In this document: positions 51,237 to 60,075 of the stretch, in pieces
How positions within the stretch are numbered: position 1 is the first letter of the stretch
Layout of the letters: every line of letters begins with the position of its first letter
Source: an uncultured Sphingomonadaceae bacterium
GTDB lineage: Bacteria; Pseudomonadota; Alphaproteobacteria; Sphingomonadales; Sphingomonadaceae
Assembly (NCBI GenBank): GCA_947493215.1
Contig: CANLQE010000001.1
Span: 1,116,001-1,180,000, forward strand
Direction: 5' to 3'
DNA length: 64,000 nucleotides
The notes under the pieces: model-generated
What the model was told of the DNA's origin: nothing
The model's input: the letters and a program-made list of their open reading frames with translations, nothing else
Database searches by the model: none
Made by a program: the position numbers and the translations under genes

Positions 51237-52300
51237 TCAATATCAAATCCGAAACAGCGCGGGGCAACCACTTTGAGCGCGGCCTCCGACCGATAAAATT
51301 CCGGGCAACCCGTTGCAAAGACAGAAACGCGCTGACCATAGCGCAATCGCTCCGCATTGATCGGCGTACCGGTCTCATAGTCGACAATGGTTATCAGGTC
51401 CGGAACGCTAGCGGAGACCTTGTCACCCAGCTTTGCCATCAGATATTCGTTTTTGATACTAACGGTCAGATTATCGCCCTTGCCATCAAAGGCTTCGATT
51501 GTTGCCTCGCCGATATCATAACCGCCGATGATCCGGGTGGCCTTGTCGATCACTTTACCACTATGGATCAAGCGGCACTCGCCATAAATCGAGTCTGCAA
51601 AAACCTCCTGCAAAGGTTTCAGAAGAGTGTCGGCTTGTCCGCGATTTTCTCGCAATGTCCGGCCCAGGCCAACAGAAAAGCTGAGGGTTCCCGGAATTAT
51701 CGACCGTTTCAGTTCTTTCCCGGTCATTGGGTGCTCGGCCGCTGTAATCATGCCGCCAGCTGCCATGGAGTAGCTGCGAATATGTCGCTCGTAGATAGCA
51801 GTGGTGGAAACTTCGAATATTGCCGTATTCCCGGCATAGTCAAAAGCTATGGCTGGTGTCGGCCTAATCCCGGCTATCGGATAGGACATCATCTGCGCTT
51901 CTGGCAGCGCGCGTCCCATGCCATCACCATCGATGACAGGTATCCCTTTGCCGGCGGCTGCAACCAGCGGGATCAAGGAGTTTCCGCCGCCAATTTCAAA
52001 AGAAGCTACAGCGTCAACCTTTCGCCCAACATGTTTCTCAAATGCCTCCAATGTGCGCGCAGCATCATCAATTGAAGGCAATAATTCCAGACTGACGGTT
52101 GGTGCACCAACGCTGCCTATTGTCACGACATAGGCGTCATCGTCGAGTTCCTCCGGTTTGATTACCGACACGCGCCCATATTTTTTTATCGCTTCATGCG
52201 CGATGAGCTTGGGCACATGCGGATCGCCGCCGCCGCCCGTAGCAAGGAAAACAGAACCGAGTGCCAAATCATCAAGATGCTCCAGGTCGATAAACTTCAT
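51206..52300 (-). CDS. DUF917-family protein
   Basis: This 364-residue protein begins FIDLEHLDDLALGSVFLATGGGGDP (split as residues 3-27), the glycine-rich opening typical of DUF917. It continues SFEIGGGNSLIPLVAAA, GDGMGRALPEAQM and EHPMTGKELK. The family is found beside hydantoinase/oxoprolinase-type genes but lacks a settled reaction. It overlaps the HyuA-like gene by 4 bp (ATGA), so the two are coupled. The partner NCS1 transporter suggests a cyclic amide or nucleobase-like substrate. Confidence 0.85.
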   Translation of the reverse strand: MKFIDLEHLDDLALGSVFLATGGGGDPHVPKLIAHEAIKKYGRVSVIKPEELDDDAYVVTIGSVGAPTVSLELLPSIDDAARTLEAFEKHVGRKVDAVASFEIGGGNSLIPLVAAAGKGIPVIDGDGMGRALPEAQMMSYPIAGIRPTPAIAFDYAGNTAIFEVSTTAIYERHIRSYSMAAGGMITAAEHPMTGKELKRSIIPGTLSFSVGLGRTLRENRGQADTLLKPLQEVFADSIYGECRLIHSGKVIDKATRIIGGYDIGEATIEAFDGKGDNLTVSIKNEYLMAKLGDKVSASVPDLITIVDYETGTPINAERLRYGQRVSVFATGCPEFYRSEAALKVVAPRCFGFDIDYVPLEKLWS

Positions 52301-53847
52301 GATGATCCTCCCGTTGCCAGATCACCGATGACTTTAACCCGAATCCGGGTCGCCCCTTCATCCATATAAGGGACGGCGGTTTCCTCTATATCAACGGCTT
52401 TGATCGATGAGGTTTCTGCACCGGCCTCAACCGCGCGCCCCTTGGCTTCGTCGGTCACTTTTTTGATTGCCTCTTCGCGAGGCGTTTCGCGATATGACAT
52501 CAGGCGCTCGGCTTCACCGCCAATTTGGGCAATTGCTGCTCCGATGGCATTGGCAACCCCGGAATTTTCCGGACGATGAAGCTGTGATGCAGCCTTTAGT
52601 CCACCGGTCACCAATATCGCTCCGCCACCAACCAGAATGACGGGCATTTCCTTGCCGCCTGGCTTCATCATTTCGATGCTTTGATCCAGTTTTTCGTGCA
52701 TCGTCAAACTGGCCTGCTCGACGGTGGTTTTTGGAATATGCGCGACCTTCGAAGCGTCGCCTATATCAGCGGCACCGCTAGCCACTAGGATATCCGTTGT
52801 GGTCAGTGTTTCACCGCCGAAAACCAGTCCTTCGGTCACCAGATTATGGCCGACCGATTGCGGCCCGATATTTTGGCCTTCGTCCAGAACAAGGCTGCCA
52901 CCGCCAAGACCGATTGCCAATATGTCCGGCATGCGGAAATTCGTGCGCACGCCGCCAATTTCGATGACGACGTTGGACTCGCGCGGGAAACCGCCTTGCA
53001 AAACACCAATATCCGAAGTTGTACCGCCAATATCTACGACAATGGCTTCTTGCAGCCCGGTTAGCTTGTAGGCACCGCGCAGCGAGTTAGTAGGCCCAGA
53101 TGCAAAGGTCAGCGCAGGATAAGCCCGCACGAAATCCGCACTCATCAATGTACCATCATTCTGGCTGATATAGGCAGGGCAATGCAATCCGCGATGGGCA
53201 AGTGCGTCAAGAAAAGAGCTAACGACCTTGTCCGCAAATGGGAGCAAAGTTGTATTCATAATGGCCGCATTTTCCCGCTCCATCAGGCCGAGCCGTCCGA
53301 AACTATGCGACACTGTGATGCGCGCATCCGGAATAGCCGCACGGATTTTCGAGGCGACAATTTTCTCTGGCTGGGCATTCATTGGTGAGAAGGCCGAGGC
53401 GATAGCGATGTTTTTGATACCCTTTTTCAAAAGATCTTTGATCAACGCTGCAATTTCGTCATCCCGAATGTCTGCAACCGGAAAACCGTCGTAAAGATAT
53501 CCGCCATGCAGCGTATAGATATGACCGCCCATGGCATCTGCAATATCGGCAGGCCAGTCGACCATCGGCGGCATTCCGCGTCCTGAAGGCAGGGAAATGC
53601 GAACCGCAGCGACCGGTGACAATTCGCGCCGCTGTACGATCGCATTGGTAAACTGTGTCGTGCCGATCATCACGGTTTCGATCATATCCTGGGATATGGC
53701 GCCGTCTTTCAACAAGCTATCCAAGGCATCCGTAATGCCGCTAACAACATCCGCAGATGTCAGGGCCTTGGTGGCGGCAATGACCTGATCACCATCCAAT
53801 ATCACGGCATCGGTATGTGTGCCGCCAACATCAATACCTATTCTCAT
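52297..53847 (-). CDS. Hydantoinase/oxoprolinase (HyuA-like) family ATPase
   Basis: This 516-residue protein is of the ASKHA fold: GIDVGGTHTDAVILDGDQV at the N-terminus (phosphate loop), a middle NTTLLPFADKVVSSF, the second phosphate loop VVDIGGTTSDIGVLQGG near residue 275 and VILVGGGAILV near the end. Relatives open cyclic amides such as hydantoin or 5-oxoproline with ATP, and here the single chain is of the short HyuA type. ATG 53847 overlaps the permease stop (ATGA). No HyuB-type subunit is present; the DUF917 protein may take that place. Confidence 0.88.
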   Translation of the reverse strand: MRIGIDVGGTHTDAVILDGDQVIAATKALTSADVVSGITDALDSLLKDGAISQDMIETVMIGTTQFTNAIVQRRELSPVAAVRISLPSGRGMPPMVDWPADIADAMGGHIYTLHGGYLYDGFPVADIRDDEIAALIKDLLKKGIKNIAIASAFSPMNAQPEKIVASKIRAAIPDARITVSHSFGRLGLMERENAAIMNTTLLPFADKVVSSFLDALAHRGLHCPAYISQNDGTLMSADFVRAYPALTFASGPTNSLRGAYKLTGLQEAIVVDIGGTTSDIGVLQGGFPRESNVVIEIGGVRTNFRMPDILAIGLGGGSLVLDEGQNIGPQSVGHNLVTEGLVFGGETLTTTDILVASGAADIGDASKVAHIPKTTVEQASLTMHEKLDQSIEMMKPGGKEMPVILVGGGAILVTGGLKAASQLHRPENSGVANAIGAAIAQIGGEAERLMSYRETPREEAIKKVTDEAKGRAVEAGAETSSIKAVDIEETAVPYMDEGATRIRVKVIGDLATGGSS

Positions 53848-55121
53848 GACGCCTGAACCTCGCGATTGCGCCAAGCCAGCCCGGTATAGACAAGTCCCGC
53901 CAATATCACGGCATCCATCGCAGCAATGCCTGTCAATGTCGGTAGCAGTTCTTCCGATGCCATCACCGCAAATGCGGCACCTATCGCCCAGGCAATCAGC
54001 CCTGGCGTGTTGATTGCGCTATTGTCATCCAGAGCGCTTAGAATGTACGCTTTGGGACGAATGAGCATCCAATCAATTATGATGACACCCGCCACCGGAA
54101 TGAAGATCACCGAGAGATAGAATAAAAATGTCACGAAGCTATCGAGAATATTCAACAGTGCCGCGATGACTCCTACTGCCCCCAATCCAACCGCGAGCCA
54201 GCTGCTGTTTGATTTCGGGAATGTCGCCTTGACACTCAATATTGTGCTGTAAAGGTTTAGCGAGTTGAGCACCCAGCTGCCGGCGATGACAATTGCAAAT
54301 GCGCCGAGACCCAAATTCAAATCAATCATAATGTCGAGAATATCGGTTTTCCCCGAAACAGATCCGGCCAGACTGGCGGCACCCATCACGATCAGCTGCA
54401 CGATCATATAGGCGATGATGGCCGTGTAGACCGCTCCGCTCCAGTGGCGCACGAAACGCGTTATGTCCGGCAATATGATGGCGCCAATTATGATCGCACC
54501 GACGATAGCGGAAATGCCGTCACCTATCGTCAGTGTGGGCGTTTTCTCTATTGCTAAAATCTGGTCAAAAGTCTGCGCATTCAATGCGGATTGAGCGAGA
54601 AGGAAAGTAACAAAAGCCAATATTGGCACCATCAGGGTCGCCAGTAAATTAATCGCTTTAAAGCCAACCAGTGTCGTCAGTGTCATGCAAATGCTGGCGA
54701 ATATTGCCAAACCGACAGTGGAAAGGTTTAGCCCCCAAACTTCCAATGCCAGCCGCGAAACGGCGCCAGCAAACAAGTTGATATTTATGCCAAACCAGCC
54801 GAGCAGAGAGATTGCAAAGGCTATATTGACCAGGCTTGCCCCGATATCTCCAAAGGCAACGCGCACAAGAAGGTAGGAACTCATTCGGCTGTTCGCGCCA
54901 ATCGCCCCCATGATTGCACCAATAATCAGGATAATGGCTGAACCCGATACCAATGCCCAGAGAGCATCAATTGCCGAAAGGCCCTGAGAGACCTCCAGTC
55001 CGGTTATGAAGGTGGGAAGTGAGAATGAAACCATTGCCGCAACAGCAGCTACGCGTGGCCAAGGGACCAGCTGGCTGTCGGTGATCGCCGCTGCTGAAAA
55101 CTCGTTTGTCTCTCCCGACAT
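53844..55121 (-). CDS. NCS1-family permease (cytosine/hydantoin/purine type)
   Basis: This 425-residue membrane protein has about twelve hydrophobic segments and the NCS1 pattern: VPWPRVAAVAAMVSFSLPTF, SSYLLVRVAFGDIGASLVN (helix 3), ISLLGWFGININLFAGA and the late GVIIIDWMLIRPKAY. It carries nucleobases, hydantoins, allantoin or thiamine with Na+ or H+. It is the first gene of a three-gene minus-strand operon with the HyuA-like and DUF917 genes, and probably imports their substrate. Confidence 0.88.
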   Translation of the reverse strand: MSGETNEFSAAAITDSQLVPWPRVAAVAAMVSFSLPTFITGLEVSQGLSAIDALWALVSGSAIILIIGAIMGAIGANSRMSSYLLVRVAFGDIGASLVNIAFAISLLGWFGININLFAGAVSRLALEVWGLNLSTVGLAIFASICMTLTTLVGFKAINLLATLMVPILAFVTFLLAQSALNAQTFDQILAIEKTPTLTIGDGISAIVGAIIIGAIILPDITRFVRHWSGAVYTAIIAYMIVQLIVMGAASLAGSVSGKTDILDIMIDLNLGLGAFAIVIAGSWVLNSLNLYSTILSVKATFPKSNSSWLAVGLGAVGVIAALLNILDSFVTFLFYLSVIFIPVAGVIIIDWMLIRPKAYILSALDDNSAINTPGLIAWAIGAAFAVMASEELLPTLTGIAAMDAVILAGLVYTGLAWRNREVQAS

Positions 55122-55297
55122 ATTTCCCCCAAATTTGCCGCAAACATGAATCGGTTCTTCAGCAATAGCGATAGGAGCCTAGTCCAACAGGCTCCAAATA
55201 TGATTTTGAAGATGCATCCCGGTTCAAACCAAAATTTTGTAGTTAGCCAAAATCAGAATGCCAATTATAGGATTGTCAAACAGGACAAAATTGAAAA

Positions 55298-55798
55298 ATG
55301 AAAAAACGCGCCATCAAGCTGGACAAGATCAACCGCAAAATATTGTCGATCACCCATTTAAACTCGGATATATCAAATCAGGACCTTGCGGAGCAGGTCG
55401 GCCTTTCAAACAGCGCCTGTTTCCAGCGCATGAAGGCGCTCAAGGAGGCCGGATATTTCGTCAGTTTTCACACCGATTTAGATCTGGACCGGATGGTCAA
55501 GCATGTGCTCGCTTATGTTGAATTCACGCTGGAGAATAACAGTCCGCAATCGCGCAAAGCTTTTGAAGCGGTCATAGAGGACATTCCGGAGTTCATGGAT
55601 TGCCTGCGGGTGACAGGCGGCGTTGATTATGTGTCGTTTACGTGCTGCTCGAATACACAGGCGCTTAATGCTCTTGTTGATCAGGTAAGTGGAGATGAAA
55701 CGCTCGGCGTAAAAACGATAAAAACACGGATTATATTGGAGCGTGCGAAATGGTATCTCGGTTATCCGCTTGCCAATCTGGAATGGCTGGATGGTTGA
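55298..55798 (+). CDS. Lrp/AsnC-family transcriptional regulator
   Basis: This 166-residue protein has the AsnC helix-turn-helix LDKINRKILSITHLNSDISNQDLAEQVGLSNSACFQRMKALKEAGY, residues 8-53, split here for reading. The RAM ligand domain ends VKTIKTRIILERAKW. It is divergent from the NCS1-HyuA-DUF917 operon with 176 bp between starts and is the likely regulator of it, with an amino acid or the pathway substrate as effector. Confidence 0.91.
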   Translation: MKKRAIKLDKINRKILSITHLNSDISNQDLAEQVGLSNSACFQRMKALKEAGYFVSFHTDLDLDRMVKHVLAYVEFTLENNSPQSRKAFEAVIEDIPEFMDCLRVTGGVDYVSFTCCSNTQALNALVDQVSGDETLGVKTIKTRIILERAKWYLGYPLANLEWLDG

Positions 55799-55925
55799 TT
55801 TGGGCCATTAGCCGGTTAGCGTTTGTTTAACACCAGGCACTGAGCTTAATTTGATACGCCGAGACAAATTCAATCTTCACGCAACTCAATTCATAAACGG
55901 TTTTCTAGTTTGGTTGTCATTTTCC

Positions 55926-55989
55926 AGTGCCCGCTTTTGCGCCCATAGCGGACATTAGGTTATGTCCGTAGTCGGGATATTGCGGACAA
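55926..55989. repeat. Paired dispersed palindromes (A then B), copy 18
   Basis: AGTGCCCGC and GCGGACATTAG flank TTTTGCGCCCATA. A B-like unit TATGTCCG...CGGACAAT follows with loop TCGGGATATT. It lies 127 bp past the Lrp gene stop. Confidence 0.83.
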
Positions 55990-56243
55990 TCATCGTCAGG
56001 AATTTTTTACATTAAGTGGAGGGTATATTTGGGGGTATAATTTGAAAGCATTCATAGAAAACAACAGAATATCAGAGACTTATACCTCCAATACGATTCC
56101 CGTAGAGAGTCATCACGCAGTTTATCCTTTTATATCAATAGCTTAACTTGATTCCACGTGGTGTTTTCGTGCGTCTTTCTCGAGGGTTAGGCGCCGCCCA
56201 ATTCACAACTCTTATAAAAAGACCGATTTTGCCGAGACTTTAG

Positions 56244-56289
56244 TCCGAAATCGCGTTCCAGTCTCAAACCGGCAAAAAAGTGTTTTCAA
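56244..56289 (+). repeat. 46-bp direct repeat, left copy
   Basis: The stretch begins TCCGAAATCGCGTTCCAG and ends AAAAAAGTGTTTTCAA. It differs from the copy at 62351-62396 at three positions. A palindrome arm follows it in both places. Confidence 0.85.
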
Positions 56290-56293
56290 CACT

Positions 56294-56324
56294 AATGTTC
56301 GCTTTGGGCGCAAAAGCAGGCATT
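56294..56324. repeat. Dispersed GTCCGC palindrome, copy 19
   Basis: AATGTTCGCTTT (56294-56305) and AAAGCAGGCATT (56313-56324) pair with two mismatches around GGGCGCA. It is the same loop type as the hairpin that received the IS. Confidence 0.78.
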
Positions 56325-56494
56325 TTTTCGACAGTAGTTCAAACATCAGAAACTTAAAAACTGCGACATTAAATCGTCCAATTTTTTAGCACGCTCGTCA
56401 GACAACCTTCAGACTCGACGGTTGCTCGCAATGTCAAATACTGCAAAGGTGCGAGAAGGCTTTATAACGGCCGAAAGGCATTGGTGGGCATGTA

Positions 56495-57217
56495 ATGGAA
56501 CTTTCAGGAAAAATTGTTTTACTGACTGGCGGAAGTGCCGGTATCGGACGCGAGATTGCTCGCCAGTTGAAAGAGAAAGGCGCGAAGGTGACGCTCACAG
56601 GGCGCAATCCTGAACGTTTGAAAGCCATGCGCGAGGAAGGCTTCGAAGTTATCGCAGCCGATCTCTCCAGTGCAGATGGCGTGGATGCGTTACTCACAGC
56701 ATGGGGGAGCAAAGACGTTGATGTCCTGATCAACAATGCCGGTCAGCTCGTTGATCATGACTTTCGTGATGGCGACCCGAATTCTGATGCGGCCGATGAA
56801 TGCATTTATACCAATTTTAACGCGCCGATCCGATTGATCAGCAGCCTCATGTCGCATTTGCGCGCTCGACCGCAGGCAGCAATTGTAAATGTTACCTCGG
56901 GCCTTGCAATCGCGCCTGCCGCCCGTACACCAATCTATTGTGCGACTAAATCGGGCTTGCGGTTTTATACGCTTGGCCTGCGCGAGCAGCTCACGGATTC
57001 CAATATCCGGGTGATTGAAGCGCTACCGCCGGTAGTTGATACGCAGATGAATGATGGCAATCCGACAAAGAAGATGCCGCCCGAAGAATGCGCACGGCAA
57101 ATCGTTGTCGCAATCGAGCGCGATCAGGACGAAGCAAATATTGGTATGACCAAGGCTCTGCGCATAGCCGAGTCGATTTCACCTGCCCTCGCGCGAAGTA
57201 TCACATTGCGGTTTTGA
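56495..57217 (+). CDS. Short-chain dehydrogenase/reductase (DltE-like)
   Basis: This 240-residue classical SDR has TGGSAGIGREIA (cofactor loop, residues 10-21), NNAGQLVDHD, a VNVTSG strand and YCATKSG with the catalytic Tyr near residue 148 and Lys four later. It oxidises or reduces an alcohol/ketone with NAD(P)H. It lies within the direct-repeat-flanked block with a BVMO gene, so a ketone or alcohol step before Baeyer-Villiger oxidation is plausible. The ATG follows a weak ribosome site. Confidence 0.9.
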   Translation: MELSGKIVLLTGGSAGIGREIARQLKEKGAKVTLTGRNPERLKAMREEGFEVIAADLSSADGVDALLTAWGSKDVDVLINNAGQLVDHDFRDGDPNSDAADECIYTNFNAPIRLISSLMSHLRARPQAAIVNVTSGLAIAPAARTPIYCATKSGLRFYTLGLREQLTDSNIRVIEALPPVVDTQMNDGNPTKKMPPEECARQIVVAIERDQDEANIGMTKALRIAESISPALARSITLRF

Positions 57218-57294
57218 CAGGCCGGCGATACCTAACCGCACAGCCAGAATAGAAATTCGAATCTCGGTCATACCCTTCCAGGTAAGCGAACACT

Positions 57295-58488
57295 TCATGA
57301 CCAGTATAATGCATCCAGCACGGCGCCTATTTGAAGTCGGTTTTGTGAATTCAATGGCTCGGGGAGCAAATCATTGGCTCGTTCAAGGTGCCGGGTCATT
57401 GTATTGCGATGCAAATCGAGAGCCTTGGCGGCCTGAGCGGCATTCGCTCCTTCGGTGAGATAGACTCGCAAGCTTTCCCTAATATCGTCTGTCGCATGGA
57501 ATAGTCTCCCAAGCGTCTCACTGGCTAACTGAGAAAACCCGGTTTGCTGAAGCATCAAGTGCGCCAGTTTGATTTGGTCGTAGGACACGACGCGATCTTG
57601 TTGTCTGGTTTTGAGCATGATTTCTTGGGTGATCAACGCGCTTTGATGACTTTCTGTGAATCCTGAAAAACCATTCGCCGCCCGCCCGACAGCGATCTCG
57701 GAACCATCCTTGATGATCGATTTGAGTGTATCCACTGAGACGGGAGTCGGCAGCCAAAGCCAAATGGTACTTGCTTTTGCTGCAATGCGGAGTGCGCGAG
57801 CGCTGGATGCTGCGAGTTCAACGCGGTCTGCAAGCACATCCAAAGCGTCAGCCTTAGCCCCTGGATCTTGGCTCCAGATGATTATAGCCTGATGAGTCTG
57901 ATCAAGACGGTAACCGAGCCCATGCCTTGCTTTTTGCGGATCTCGCATCGATCCGGATAAAATCGCCATCGCGGCTTGATACTGCCGATCTGGAGAGCGC
58001 TTTGCGAGCTCAACGCGCTCATCTTCAATCATTTTTGCGAGCAACTCGACACAACTCTGGGAGAACGCATTTATCTGCTCGGATGAGAAGTCTAAGAGCT
58101 CTTCAAGCTCTGTCTTATTTGAGGTTAGGTTAAACGCTACACGCATCCAAGCCCGCCAAGCGATGATCTGTGCGGCGCGGTAGCCATTTAAAATGGTTTC
58201 TGGCGTGCCCTGACGAATTTGCTCTCGGATCTGCAGACGAATAGCTGGGTCAACAAATGGCTCAACAGGGCCCTCTGGGTTCCGGAGGATCGAGCTAGCC
58301 CAGTGCATAACACTCAACATATTGTAGCGTCGGATTGCGGTTTCTGCTGCAGGGTCATTCCGCGTATCAAAGCTGTCGATGACTGCATCCTGTAGTCGAT
58401 CGCGCCAGTCAGTCTCAAACATGAGAATGTACTTCGCACCCTCCCGCATGAGGTTCAGTACTGCCCCGCGATTTAGGTCATCTTGCAT
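57295..58488 (-). CDS. PucR/CdaR-type transcriptional regulator
   Basis: This protein of about 397 residues has a C-terminal PucR helix-turn-helix (LYLTEGANAAQAAKALDLHRNTMTRHLERANDLL, near the last 60 residues), preceded by a GGDEF-like or CdaR middle region and an N-terminal helical part. Such proteins activate catabolic genes. The frame opens at 58521, but the first codons there lie in the palindrome at 58504-58522, so ATG 58488 or 58503 is more likely. It is divergent from the BVMO gene and presumably controls it. Confidence 0.8.
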   Translation of the reverse strand: MQDDLNRGAVLNLMREGAKYILMFETDWRDRLQDAVIDSFDTRNDPAAETAIRRYNMLSVMHWASSILRNPEGPVEPFVDPAIRLQIREQIRQGTPETILNGYRAAQIIAWRAWMRVAFNLTSNKTELEELLDFSSEQINAFSQSCVELLAKMIEDERVELAKRSPDRQYQAAMAILSGSMRDPQKARHGLGYRLDQTHQAIIIWSQDPGAKADALDVLADRVELAASSARALRIAAKASTIWLWLPTPVSVDTLKSIIKDGSEIAVGRAANGFSGFTESHQSALITQEIMLKTRQQDRVVSYDQIKLAHLMLQQTGFSQLASETLGRLFHATDDIRESLRVYLTEGANAAQAAKALDLHRNTMTRHLERANDLLPEPLNSQNRLQIGAVLDALYWS

Positions 58489-58503
58489 ATTTAAAAATCT
58501 CAT

Positions 58504-58522
58504 TATGTGCATAGTGCACATA
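58504..58522. promoter_or_regulatory. Palindromic operator candidate between PucR and BVMO genes
   Basis: TATGTGCA-TAG-TGCACATA is a perfect 8-bp inverted repeat with a 3-nt spacer, 56 bp before the BVMO start and 15 bp before the preferred PucR start. Its position between divergent genes suits a regulator site. Which protein binds is unknown. Confidence 0.5.
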
Positions 58523-58578
58523 TCGAAATCATAACGAGGCGTCTACTCTGAGGATAGTAAAACTGCAGAGGTCGCAAT

Positions 58579-60075
58579 ATGCCAAGTTTAGACACACACG
58601 AATTCGACGTTCTAATCATAGGGGCCGGCATTTCGGGCATCGGCTGTGCGTGTCATTTAACCCGTGAGCTACCTGATAAAAGCTGGGCCATCCTAGAAAC
58701 CCGAAAAGACCTCGGCGGGACGTGGGACCTTTTCAAATATCCAGGTATCCGTTCGGACTCTGATCTCCATACATTTTCCTATGAGTTTAAGCCATGGACC
58801 AGCCCCAATGCGATCGCCTCTGCTGATGAAATAATGAAATATCTCCGTGACGCTGCGGATGAATATGGTATCAGCGAGAAAATCAACTACGGTCACCAAG
58901 TGGTTAGCGCTGATTGGGATAGCCATGCCGGTCTGTGGACCCTCGGCGTCGAAGGGCCATCTGGTTTGATCAAAGCCAAGTGTCGATGGGTGTTTTCGGC
59001 AACGGGCTACTATGACTACGAGACGGCGTTCCGGCCCAAATTCTCGGGTGAGGAGACCTTTGAAGGCGATCTGGTTCACCCGCAATTCTGGCCAGAAAAC
59101 TATGAATATGCGGGTAAACGTATCGCCATTATAGGCAGTGGCGCAACCGCTGTGACCCTACTCCCCGCGATGGCGACCCAGGCTGCTCATGTCACACAGA
59201 TTCAGCGTACGCCCACCTACGTGCTGCCGCGCCCGAAACAAGATGGCCTCGCCAAAGTACTGAAATCCTTCCTCTCGCCCAAACTTGCTCACGCTATGAT
59301 GCGCTGGAAGAATACTCGCCTGCAGCGCTACTTCTATCTCTTCTGTCAAAGGTTCCCGGAATCGGCGCGTCGTCTCATTAGGAAAGCAAACGCAAAGCAT
59401 CTTCCGAATCAATATCCCATCGATACTCACTTCAAACCGCCCTATGATCCATGGGATCAAAGGCTGTGTGCAGCGCCAGATGGTGATTTTTTCGACGCAA
59501 TCAAAGCGGGCAAAGCGACTGTCAAAACCGGAGATATCGATCAGTTTGAGCCTACAGGTGTCCGGATGAAATCTGGTGAACTTGTGGTCGCCGATACGGT
59601 TGTAATTGCCACAGGGCTAAAGCTAAAAATGCTCGGCGGCATTCCGCTGCGCGTCGATGCAGCGCGGGTTGATGTCCCGTCTTGTCTAGTCTTTCGCGGT
59701 ATGATGCTCAGCAACGTTCCGAACTTTGCCTTCGCGATAGGATATACAAATTCATCGTGGACGCTGAAGGTCGACATCCTGTGCAAATATCTCTGCAACC
59801 TGATGTTGGCGATGGACGACCAATGCAAAACGGTATGCGTGCCGAAGGCCCCTGTGGCCATGAAGGATACCAGACCACTCCTCGACTTCGCAGCAGGCTA
59901 TGTCCAACGCGCCATCAAAGAGCTGCCCAAGCAAGGAGCGGAGTATCCTTGGGAAATGACCCTCGATTACATGGCTGATCGGAGGTCGCTGCGAAACCGT
60001 CCAGTGCTTGATCCAGCGCTCATTTTGAGCTCACCCAAATGCACGGAATCCGCCAGAACTGAGGTAGCAGCATGA
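58579..60075 (+). CDS. Flavin-containing Baeyer-Villiger monooxygenase
   Basis: This 498-residue class B flavoprotein monooxygenase has FAD motif IIGAGISGIGCA (residues 13-24), GGTWDLFKYPGIRSD, the BVMO fingerprint FEGDLVHPQFWP near residue 161 and the NADPH motif IIGSGATAVTLLP near 188. It inserts oxygen beside a ketone to make an ester or lactone with NADPH and O2. AGAGGTCGCAAT precedes the ATG. The stop overlaps the SDR start by 4 bp. The substrate is not readable; linear or cyclic ketones and steroids are options. Confidence 0.92.
   Translation: MPSLDTHEFDVLIIGAGISGIGCACHLTRELPDKSWAILETRKDLGGTWDLFKYPGIRSDSDLHTFSYEFKPWTSPNAIASADEIMKYLRDAADEYGISEKINYGHQVVSADWDSHAGLWTLGVEGPSGLIKAKCRWVFSATGYYDYETAFRPKFSGEETFEGDLVHPQFWPENYEYAGKRIAIIGSGATAVTLLPAMATQAAHVTQIQRTPTYVLPRPKQDGLAKVLKSFLSPKLAHAMMRWKNTRLQRYFYLFCQRFPESARRLIRKANAKHLPNQYPIDTHFKPPYDPWDQRLCAAPDGDFFDAIKAGKATVKTGDIDQFEPTGVRMKSGELVVADTVVIATGLKLKMLGGIPLRVDAARVDVPSCLVFRGMMLSNVPNFAFAIGYTNSSWTLKVDILCKYLCNLMLAMDDQCKTVCVPKAPVAMKDTRPLLDFAAGYVQRAIKELPKQGAEYPWEMTLDYMADRRSLRNRPVLDPALILSSPKCTESARTEVAA

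Larger units (their letters stand above)
55799..56494. other. Long intergenic region with two palindromes and one direct-repeat copy
   Basis: The 696-bp region holds the repeat pair at 55926-55989, AT-rich sequence, the first copy of a 46-bp direct repeat (56244-56289) and the palindrome at 56294-56324. No gene is supported; a 63-codon frame from 56422 overlaps the SDR start in another frame. Confidence 0.55.

Noticed and set aside
55258-55521. An 87-codon plus-strand frame over the Lrp gene start
   Set aside because: It lies in another frame of the Lrp gene, whose protein shows clear family motifs.
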